Below, in pieces: positions 6,093 through 11,982 of a stretch of 13,387 nucleotides of DNA. The translations under genes and the position numbers were made by a program. The notes under the pieces were generated by a model. It saw only the letters and a program-made list of their open reading frames with translations, did no database searches and had not been told where the DNA came from. Position 1 is the first letter of the stretch. The number at the start of each line of letters is the position of its first letter. The DNA is from WHSW01 sp036794585 (lineage in GTDB: Bacteria; Actinomycetota; Thermoleophilia; Solirubrobacterales; 70-9), in contig DAIRGH010000083.1 of assembly GCA_036794585.1 (NCBI GenBank), positions 1 through 13,387 on the forward strand. The letters run 5' to 3'.

Positions 6093-6202
6093 CAGCCGAT
6101 GTAGATGATCGCGATCAGGAAGCTGAGCCCGAAGATCGCGACCGCGATCGAGGCGACCGCGAGCCCGGACCTGATGCTGTCGGCGGCTGTGTTGCGGTCC
6201 AT
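6092..6202 (-). CDS. 36-residue single-helix membrane peptide
   Basis: ATG at 6202, stop at 6092. The protein begins MDRNTAADSIRSGL and continues as one hydrophobic helix (about residues 13-35), ending IIYIG. It begins 12 nt after the ctaB stop and its own stop overlaps the next start (TGATG), so it is embedded in the operon and coupled on its downstream side. Tiny one-helix subunits are common in terminal oxidases (CcoQ- and CydX-like in size, not by homology), which makes a structural role in the adjacent complex plausible. I do not recognise a family. No clear Shine-Dalgarno sequence precedes it. Confidence 0.65.
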   Translation of the reverse strand: MDRNTAADSIRSGLAVASIAVAIFGLSFLIAIIYIG

Positions 6203-6214
6203 CGGCGGTTCTTA

Positions 6215-7135
6215 TCAGATGGTCCGGTCCGCGGCCATCGCGCAGAAGAGCAGCGCCAGGTAGGCGAGCGACGAGAGATAGAGGCGCAGCGCCCGGCGCC
6301 GGGTGGGGCTCGTGAGCAACCGCACCGCCAGCACCGTGAACGCCGCGCCCAGCACCGCCGCGGCGATCAGGTAGATCGCGCCGAGAAATCCCGTCGCGAC
6401 CGGGAGCAGCGTGAACGCGACGAGGATCAGGGTGTAGACGAGGATCTGGCGGTGGGTGGCCGCGTCTCCCTTGACGACCGGGAGCATCGGCACCCCGGTG
6501 CGCGCGTAGTCGTCCTTGATCAGCAGCGCTAGCGCCCAGAAGTGAGGCGGCGTCCAGAGGAAGACGATTCCGAACGGATAGAGCGCCTCGGGCGCGAGCC
6601 CGCCCGTGGCCGCCGCCCATCCCACGAGTGGCGGCACCGCCCCGGCGGCGCCGCCGATGACGATGTTCTGCGGCGTCAGCGGTTTCAGCCAGACGGTGTA
6701 GACGAACACGTAGCCGAGCAGTCCGGCGAGCGCCAGCGCCGCGGACAGCGCGTTTACGGTGACCGCGAGCTGGACCGTCGCCAGCGCGCCCAGCGCGATC
6801 CCGAAGGCGAGGCCGTGCAGCGGCTCGATCCTGCCGGCGACGAGTGGTCGCCCGCGCGTGCGCGCCATGCGCGCGTCGCGATCGCGGTCGACGTAGTGGT
6901 TGATCGCCCCGGCGCCGCCGGCGGCGAGGTAGCCGCCCAGCATCGTCCACAGCACTGTGGTCAGCGCCGGGCCCGAGGGATCGGCGACGAACATCGTCGC
7001 CACCGTCGTCAGCAGCAGCAGCGAGATGATCCGCGGCTTGGTCAGCGCGATGTAGTCGCGCAGCACGTCGGCGAGCGAGCGCGCGGATGCCTGGCGCGGG
7101 ACGTCGAGTGGCCGGGTTGTGGTCGCGCTCTCCAT
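6215..7135 (-). CDS. ctaB: Protoheme IX farnesyltransferase (heme O synthase)
   Basis: 306 residues. Integral membrane UbiA-type prenyltransferase that adds a farnesyl group to heme B to give heme O, the precursor of heme A. Signatures: YIALTKPRIISLLLLT (28-43); the Asp-rich prenyl-diphosphate motif INHYVDRDRD (78-87, N79, D83, D87); YTVWLKPLTPQNIVIGG (146-162); the second Asp region LLIKDDYARTGVPMLP (204-219). About eight or nine helices follow in the normal pattern and the length is typical. The ATG at 7135 overlaps the ctaA stop (TGATG); the frame is open far upstream, but that stretch is antiparallel to nothing useful and overlaps ctaA. Its product feeds CtaA and, in the end, the catalytic CtaD at 1-1659. 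Confidence 0.96.
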   Translation of the reverse strand: MESATTTRPLDVPRQASARSLADVLRDYIALTKPRIISLLLLTTVATMFVADPSGPALTTVLWTMLGGYLAAGGAGAINHYVDRDRDARMARTRGRPLVAGRIEPLHGLAFGIALGALATVQLAVTVNALSAALALAGLLGYVFVYTVWLKPLTPQNIVIGGAAGAVPPLVGWAAATGGLAPEALYPFGIVFLWTPPHFWALALLIKDDYARTGVPMLPVVKGDAATHRQILVYTLILVAFTLLPVATGFLGAIYLIAAAVLGAAFTVLAVRLLTSPTRRRALRLYLSSLAYLALLFCAMAADRTI

Positions 7136-8166
7136 CAGGCGGTCACCGCCTCGGCGGGCTCGTGGGCTCTCACCGGGCGCGGCAGGGCGGCCGGCGCGGG
7201 CATCAGGCTCGCCGCGGCGTAGGCGAGGGTGCCCCACAGCAGCGTGCCCAGCGCGAGGTGGCCGACGATCAGCCCGGCGTGCTTGCCGGCCCAGACGTTG
7301 ATCGCGCCGAGCGCGATCTGGGCGACCAGCAGCAGCGGCGCGATCCTGAAGGCGCGACCGGGGACCCGGCGCGCGATCGCCACGGCGGCCATCGCGACGA
7401 TCGCGATAGCGGTCAGATACATGAACGCGCGGTGGACGAGCTGGATGTCGGCCAGACGCGACTGGCCGAAGGAGACCGGGCCCTGCCCGTTGCAACCCGG
7501 AAACTGGGCCGTGCTCCAGCCCTCGCCGCAGGCCGAGTGGGCGCCGGCGACGGGCTGATCGGTGGTGCCGTGGTACTCGGTCCCGGCGACGTAGCCACCG
7601 GCGACGATCGTCGCCAGCGCGAGGCCGGTGGCGACGAAGGTGAGCGAGCGCAGGCCGCGGGCGGCGGGCACGGGCGGCGACTCGCCGGCCTCGGCGCCGC
7701 GCCGCAGCCAGATCAACAGCCCCAGCAGCAGCATCGCCAGGCCGAGGTGGGCGGCGACGAGCTCGTCCTCGAGCCCCTGCTCGACGGTGAGGCCGCCGAG
7801 GGCGGCCTGAGCGAGCACGAGCACGCCGGCGGCGATCGATCCCCGGACCAGGGAGCGGTGGGCGCGCAGGCGGCGCAGGGCGCGCCACGCGATCACCGCG
7901 ATCAGCACCGCGACCACGGCGGCCGCCAGGCGGTGGGAGAACTCGATCACCGACTCGGCCGAGTCGGCGGGCAGCACCCCGCCCTCGCAGAGCGGCCAGC
8001 CGTGCGTGCCGCTGCCTTCGGCCCCGCAGCCGAGCCCCGAGTCGCTGACCCTCACGACGCCGCCGATCAGGATCAGGACGAACGTGGCGGCGATCGTCAG
8101 GTTGACGAGGCGCCGGAACCGAGATAGCTCGTCCGCATCGCCCCGCACGGCGACTCCAGTGCTCAT
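7135..8166 (-). CDS. ctaA: Heme A synthase (CtaA/COX15)
   Basis: 343 residues, eight-helix membrane protein converting heme O to heme A. It has two four-helix halves, each with the expected heme-ligand histidines: H78 in the EFSHR motif (E75 is the conserved catalytic glutamate) and H140 in the first half; H245 (LVHRAF) and H303 (VGHLALG) in the second. Extracytoplasmic Cys pairs are visible in both halves (C47/C60 and C213/C225), as in the Cys-containing class typified by Bacillus CtaA. All functional residues are intact, in sharp contrast to the oxidase-like proteins encoded just upstream. It begins 5 nt after the subunit I-like stop and overlaps ctaB by 1 nt. Confidence 0.96.
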   Translation of the reverse strand: MSTGVAVRGDADELSRFRRLVNLTIAATFVLILIGGVVRVSDSGLGCGAEGSGTHGWPLCEGGVLPADSAESVIEFSHRLAAAVVAVLIAVIAWRALRRLRAHRSLVRGSIAAGVLVLAQAALGGLTVEQGLEDELVAAHLGLAMLLLGLLIWLRRGAEAGESPPVPAARGLRSLTFVATGLALATIVAGGYVAGTEYHGTTDQPVAGAHSACGEGWSTAQFPGCNGQGPVSFGQSRLADIQLVHRAFMYLTAIAIVAMAAVAIARRVPGRAFRIAPLLLVAQIALGAINVWAGKHAGLIVGHLALGTLLWGTLAYAAASLMPAPAALPRPVRAHEPAEAVTA

Positions 8167-8171
8167 CGGTT

Positions 8172-9947
8172 TCAGGCTACCGGGGTGTTTTCGCCATCGT
8201 CCCCGGGTTCGGGGGCCGGCTCGGGTGGGGGTTCGGGCGCCGGCTCCGGTGCTGGCGCGGTCACCGGCTCCGCCGCCGGCGGCGGTGAGAACGCCTCGGC
8301 GCGGCGTCGAACCGAGTCGCGGATGTCATGCAGAGGCTCGGGGCTGCGGACGTCGGGGACCGCGTCGAAGTTGTGCGGCGGCGGGGGCGAGAGCGCGAAC
8401 CACTCGAGGGTCGCGCCTCTCCACGGGTCGTGCCCGCGCGCCTGCAGCCCGTTGTTCCAGGAGTAGGCGGCGTTGCCGAGCTCGAGCAGGATCCCGATCA
8501 CGAGCACGAAGGCGCCGATCGAGGCGATCAGGTTGTAGCCGTCGACCCCGGTGTCCTCGTAGTACTTGAAGATGTCGACCGGCTGGCCCTCGAGGCCGGC
8601 GAACGCCATCGGGATCGCGTAAAGGTGGATCCCGATGAAGATCAGTGCCAGCGCCGCCTTCCCGAGCCCCTCCCCGAGCACCCTGCCGCACAGCTTGGGG
8701 AACCAGTAATGGAGTGCGGCGAAGCCGCCGATCACGCCGCCGCCGACGAGCACGTAGAGCGTGTCGCCCTGGCTGAGAGTGGTGTTGTCGAGCATCCAGC
8801 CGACCGGGATCACCGAGTAGGCGAGCTCTCCGGCAAGGCCGAAGCTCATCACCGAGATCGAGACCAGCGCGTAAAGCGCCGCCGCCTTGAGCTCGAGTTT
8901 CCCGGCCCAGATCGTCGCGATCCAGTTGAAGAACAGGAGCCCGATCGGGACCGCGAGCGCGAGCGCAAACGCCATCGCCATGATCGTCCAGCCCCCGTTG
9001 AGCGGCGCGACGTACATGTTCTGCATCCAGGCGAGCAGGCCGAGCACGGCTACGGCGACGAAGGAGAAGCCGGCGGAGCGGTGGCTGAACAGCGGCTTCC
9101 GCGCGAATGTCGGCAAGATCTCGGAGATCGTCCCGGCCGCCAGCAGGAAGACGGTCAGGTAGGTGCCGGTCAGGAAGAGGTAGGAGACGTGCTCGTAGAG
9201 CAGCGGCGCGCCGCCCTCGCCGGGATCGAAGAAGACGCCGTCGAAGCGCCGGTCGATCTCGGACATCGCGAGCACGGCGATCATCGCCGGGCCGGTCAGC
9301 AGCAGGATGTAGCTGATCACCGTTCCCGCCCACGAGAACGGCGCCATTCGCCTCCAGGCGAGCCCGGGCGCGCGCAGGCGGCGCACCGTGACGATCATGT
9401 TGATCGCAAAGCAGACGAAGCCGAGGATCGCGAGCGCGGTGCCGGCGATCCAGGCGTCCGCCCCGTTCGAGGGCGAGAAGACCAGGTCGGAGAGGGGCGG
9501 CAGCGCCGCTGTCCCGGTCTCCGGCGCGGCGTACATGAACGAGCCGTAGACGGTGAGCGCGCCGGCAAGGTAGAGCCAGTAGGAGAGTTGGTGCAGGCGG
9601 GGCAGGGCGACGCCGCGGGCGCCGATCTGCAGCGGGACCAGGAAGGCGATCAATCCCAGGGCCAGCGGGATCAGGCCGAGGACGACGAAGGTCACCGGCG
9701 CGGCGCTCAGCAGCCGGTTGAAGATCTCGGGCTCGATCATGCTGTTCTCGGGCACGATCAGCTGCAGCCTCATGAGCGCGAACTCGACGCCGGCGACGGC
9801 GAGGAAGGACAGCGCGGTGGCGATGTACATCACCCCGACCACCTTGTGGTCGGCGCTGGTCGCCCGCTCGATCCAGGCGGCGCGCTGCTCGGGCACGCCG
9901 GGGGTGACGATCTCGGGCCGGGGCGTGGAGACGGTGGGCGCGGTCAT
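8172..9947 (-). CDS. ctaD-like: Oxidase subunit I-like protein lacking all heme and copper ligands
   Basis: 591 residues, clearly derived from cytochrome c oxidase subunit I. It has about 12 helices and the signatures SADHKVVGVMYI (31-42), ALPRLHQLSYW (114-124), FARKPLFSHR (281-290), LHYWFPKL (412-419) and the C-terminal DPWRGATLEWFALSPPPPHN (507-526). Compared with the intact CtaD in this window (positions in brackets), every cofactor ligand is gone: heme a His58 is A83; CuB His234 and Tyr238 are T260 and L264; CuB His283-284 are Q309-N310; the AHIH segment with His370/His372 is removed by an approximately 7-residue shortening near 396-412. Proton-channel residues are lost too (D87 to G112, K312 to L338), as is the propionate-binding pair R432-R433 (V457-D458). 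It cannot bind the usual cofactors. The ATG at 9947 overlaps the upstream stop (ATGA). The C-terminus carries a Pro/Glu-rich tail. Confidence 0.93.
   Translation of the reverse strand: MTAPTVSTPRPEIVTPGVPEQRAAWIERATSADHKVVGVMYIATALSFLAVAGVEFALMRLQLIVPENSMIEPEIFNRLLSAAPVTFVVLGLIPLALGLIAFLVPLQIGARGVALPRLHQLSYWLYLAGALTVYGSFMYAAPETGTAALPPLSDLVFSPSNGADAWIAGTALAILGFVCFAINMIVTVRRLRAPGLAWRRMAPFSWAGTVISYILLLTGPAMIAVLAMSEIDRRFDGVFFDPGEGGAPLLYEHVSYLFLTGTYLTVFLLAAGTISEILPTFARKPLFSHRSAGFSFVAVAVLGLLAWMQNMYVAPLNGGWTIMAMAFALALAVPIGLLFFNWIATIWAGKLELKAAALYALVSISVMSFGLAGELAYSVIPVGWMLDNTTLSQGDTLYVLVGGGVIGGFAALHYWFPKLCGRVLGEGLGKAALALIFIGIHLYAIPMAFAGLEGQPVDIFKYYEDTGVDGYNLIASIGAFVLVIGILLELGNAAYSWNNGLQARGHDPWRGATLEWFALSPPPPHNFDAVPDVRSPEPLHDIRDSVRRRAEAFSPPPAAEPVTAPAPEPAPEPPPEPAPEPGDDGENTPVA
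8202..8291 (-). other. Pro/Glu/Ala-rich C-terminal tail of the subunit I-like protein
   Basis: Residues about 553-582 consist of repeating Pro-Glu and Pro-Ala units (PAPEPAPEPPPEPAPEP), followed by an acidic end. The DNA is a run of related GGCTCCGG/GGTTCGGG-like triplet repeats. It follows the last helix and the conserved SPPPPHNFD motif and is probably an extended, flexible extension on the membrane surface. Confidence 0.7.
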
Positions 9948-10840
9948 TCGCCTTCCTCCGACCTCTCCTGCTCGCCGAGGATGATGTCCTGCGCCTCCTT
10001 GAGCTCGGCCTTCAGGGTCTCGACGTGGTCCTGGTACTCGGGAACGGTCACCACTCGCACCCAGGAGCGCATCGCCGGATACGACGAGCCGGAGAAGATC
10101 GTCGAGTTGCCGGCGTAGCGTCCCACCTCGTCGGCCTTGAACCACGTCTGCACGACCTCGTTCGGCGACGCCTGGACCTGTCCGCCGAGCGCCGGCACCC
10201 ACCAGCTGTGAAGCACGTCGGTTGAGGTCACGTTCAGGATCACCGGGGTGTCGACTGGGACCACGAGCTCGCCGTAGGCGAACAGGGGCGCGCTCGGCTC
10301 GTGCCCGGGGTACTCGAAGCGCCACAGCCACTGCTGGGCGATCGCTTCGATCTCCAGCGGGCTCGACAGCGCCGGCTCCGCGCCTGCCGCCGGCTCCTCG
10401 GCCTCCAGCAGCGATGCCGGCGGGGCTCCCTTGATCCCCACCTGCGCAGTCTGATCGGCGGCGAGCCCGTCTGGACCGGACGGCTCGATCGTGCGCGCGT
10501 CGTCGGTCTGGATCACTCCGTAGACGAAGAGGGCCAGCGCGAGGACGCTCAGCGCGGCGATCGGGGCGCGCAGGGCGCCGCGGGCGGCGGTGATGCGCGC
10601 GGGCTGGCGACCGCGCCGGTCGCGAAAGCGGACCACCGCCGCGATCAGCGCCGCGTTGACCACCACGACCACCGCGACGACGACGATCAGGGTGACCCAG
10701 TAGGTCGATCTGATCGTCTCCGCGTTGGGCGAGTGCGGCTCGGGAGGCGCGATCTCGATCGCCTGCGCGGCGGGGGCAGCCAGGAGGGTTATGGCGAGCA
10801 GCCCGAAGGCGGCGGCGAGCAGGATCTTCCGGCGGCTCAA
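9944..10840 (-). CDS. coxB-like: Oxidase subunit II-like protein lacking the CuA site
   Basis: 298 residues. N-terminal signal sequence (SRRK then hydrophobic residues to about 27), two membrane helices (about 47-70 and 91-110), then an outward-facing cupredoxin domain with QQWLWRFEYPG (169-179) and DVLHSWWVPALGGQ (208-221), as in true subunit II. The CuA loop normally reads GQCxELCGxxHxxM. Here it is GNSTIFSGSSYPAM (244-257): both Cys are Ser (246, 250), the Glu is Ile (248) and the His is Tyr (254). Only H211 and M257 of the CuA ligands remain, so no binuclear CuA can form. A charged helical tail follows (266-298). TTG is the start: it gives a proper signal peptide and lies 9 nt after a TAGAAT hexamer. 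First gene of the operon; its stop overlaps the next start. Confidence 0.93.
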   Translation of the reverse strand: MSRRKILLAAAFGLLAITLLAAPAAQAIEIAPPEPHSPNAETIRSTYWVTLIVVVAVVVVVNAALIAAVVRFRDRRGRQPARITAARGALRAPIAALSVLALALFVYGVIQTDDARTIEPSGPDGLAADQTAQVGIKGAPPASLLEAEEPAAGAEPALSSPLEIEAIAQQWLWRFEYPGHEPSAPLFAYGELVVPVDTPVILNVTSTDVLHSWWVPALGGQVQASPNEVVQTWFKADEVGRYAGNSTIFSGSSYPAMRSWVRVVTVPEYQDHVETLKAELKEAQDIILGEQERSEEGE

Positions 10841-10849
10841 GGCGGCGCC

Positions 10850-10855
10850 ATTCTA
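10850..10855 (-). promoter_or_regulatory. Candidate -10 element (TAGAAT) of the pseudo-oxidase operon
   Basis: On the minus strand TAGAAT is followed by GGCGCCGCC (9 nt) and TTG at 10840, with no Shine-Dalgarno sequence. This points to a leaderless or nearly leaderless mRNA for the six-gene operon. No -35 element recognised. Confidence 0.5.
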
Positions 10856-10923
10856 ATAAGGCACCAGCTGGCCGCGCGATGCCCCCGCCGCCGGCAGCAC
10901 GCTAGGCGCTCCTCGGGGCGACC

Positions 10924-10929
10924 TATACT
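10924..10929 (+). promoter_or_regulatory. Candidate -10 element (TATACT) of the PAP2 gene
   Basis: TATACT (5 of 6 to TATAAT) is followed by CGCGCCGCC (9 nt) and TTG at 10939. It mirrors the minus-strand promoter at 10850. No -35 element recognised. Confidence 0.5.
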
Positions 10930-10938
10930 CGCGCCGCC

Positions 10939-11937
10939 TTGCGCTCGTTTCGCCGCTCGCGTCGCCCATCACCCGCGCTGAGCGCGGCGGTTCGGGTCAC
11001 CGCGACGGCGACGATCGCGGCGGCGCTCGCGCTGCCACTGTGCCGCCGCCGGCTCGGGGTGCCGCCGGCGGTGACGGCGGCGACGGTGGCCGCGGGACCG
11101 CTGGCGCTGGCCGTGCTGCGACCGCGAAGCCGCGGCCGCGACGCGGCCCTGTTCACGCTGCAGATGTGGGCCTTCACGGTCGCCCACGAGCTTCCCTACG
11201 ACGACCCCGAGAAGCTGCGCCGGCGCCTTGCGGTGCGCTACCCGATCGCCGCCGACCGCGTCCTCGGGCTCGGCGAGCTGCCCAACCTGCGCCTGCAGCG
11301 CGCGCTCAGCCGTCCCGGCCAGGTCACGGCGCTGGACCGTGTGCTCTCCGCCGTCCACTGGTCCTGGTTCTTCGAGCCGCACCTGACGCTGCTGTTCGTG
11401 CAGGCTCGGCACATCGACAGGTTCGCCCGCGCCGCCCGCCAGATGGCCGCCACGTACGACCTCGGCTGCGCCCTCTACTACGCGGTGCCGACCGCGCCGC
11501 CCTGGTGGGCTGTCGAGAACGGGTATCTCGATCCCGAGCTCGAACGCGTGCCGGCCGAGGTGGCCGAGACGGCGCAGCCCGAGCTGCGGCGGCTGATGGT
11601 CGACGTCGGCGAGGGCGTCTGGGGGCCGGCGTGGGACCGCCTCTACGACTCGCTGGGCGGAAACCCGTGGGCGGCGATGCCGTCGCTTCACTTCGCGACC
11701 TCGTTGATGGCGGCGCTCCTGCTGGCCGAGATCGGGCCGCTTCCCGGAACGCTGGGGGTCGCCTACGCGGCGACGCTCGGGTTCGCGCTCGTGTACCTCG
11801 GCGAGCACTACCTCACCGATCTCCTCGCTGGAGCGGCGCTGGTCGTGGTCGTTCGCCGTGGTGAGCCGGTCGCCGAGCCGCTCGTAAACGCCGTCAACAG
11901 GGTGCTGCGGCGACTCGAGCGGATCGCCGCGGGCTAG
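10939..11937 (+). CDS. PAP2-family membrane phosphatase/transferase (Aur1-like)
   Basis: 332 residues, multi-helix membrane protein of the PAP2 (type 2 phosphatidic acid phosphatase) superfamily, most like the inositol phosphorylceramide synthase/Aur1 branch. Catalytic motifs: NPWAAMPSLHFATS (242-255, phosphate-binding His251) and YLGEHYLTDLLAG (286-298, His290 and Asp294 as the nucleophile/relay pair). The classic first motif KxxxxxxRP is not obvious, as expected for the Aur1-like branch. The reaction is likely transfer or removal of a lipid-linked phosphate headgroup at the membrane; the substrate is unknown. The TTG start is preferred because no ATG or GTG lies in frame before residue 76 and the -10/start context copies that of the divergent operon. 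A flippase-like gene follows 45 nt downstream, suggesting a joint envelope-lipid role. Confidence 0.85.
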   Translation: MRSFRRSRRPSPALSAAVRVTATATIAAALALPLCRRRLGVPPAVTAATVAAGPLALAVLRPRSRGRDAALFTLQMWAFTVAHELPYDDPEKLRRRLAVRYPIAADRVLGLGELPNLRLQRALSRPGQVTALDRVLSAVHWSWFFEPHLTLLFVQARHIDRFARAARQMAATYDLGCALYYAVPTAPPWWAVENGYLDPELERVPAEVAETAQPELRRLMVDVGEGVWGPAWDRLYDSLGGNPWAAMPSLHFATSLMAALLLAEIGPLPGTLGVAYAATLGFALVYLGEHYLTDLLAGAALVVVVRRGEPVAEPLVNAVNRVLRRLERIAAG

Positions 11938-11974
11938 CCTTCTCGCTGCCGCCACCGGCGCGTTTGTCAGGATT

Positions 11975-11979
11975 AGGAG
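11975..11979 (+). promoter_or_regulatory. Ribosome binding site AGGAG
   Basis: AGGAG lies only 3 nt before the ATG at 11983. An upstream AGGA (11969-11972) gives 10-nt spacing and could serve instead. Confidence 0.35.
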
Positions 11980-11982
11980 CGG

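Larger units (their letters stand above)
10838..10941. repeat. Inverted repeat spanning the divergent start sites
   Basis: CAAGGCGGCGC (10838-10848) and GCGCCGCCTTG (10931-10941) are perfect 11-bp inverted copies. Each includes the TTG start codon of one of the two divergent genes and sits just inside a -10-like hexamer. It may simply be a shared leaderless start context, or a paired operator. Confidence 0.55.

Noticed and set aside
6215..7888. 557-codon extended frame containing ctaB
   Set aside because: The part upstream of 7135 overlaps ctaA in another frame and reads as Arg/Pro-rich noise. The ATG at 7135 fits the CtaB family length and the TGATG coupling.
8328..10118. Long open frame (596 codons) on the plus strand opposite the subunit I/II-like genes
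   Set aside because: The translation is almost entirely Arg, Glu, Asp and Gly without any fold signature, as expected for the mirror frame of a GC-rich gene. The minus-strand reading gives a clear oxidase-type protein.
8172..10331. 719-codon extended frame containing the subunit I-like gene
   Set aside because: Residues before the ATG at 9947 are an out-of-frame reading of the subunit II-like gene. The ATGA overlap fixes the start.
8172..10840. Calling the ligand-less oxidase genes pseudogenes or sequencing errors
   Set aside because: Both frames are intact and full length with normal codon use, motifs outside the active sites are kept, and many independent ligand changes cannot arise from a frameshift.
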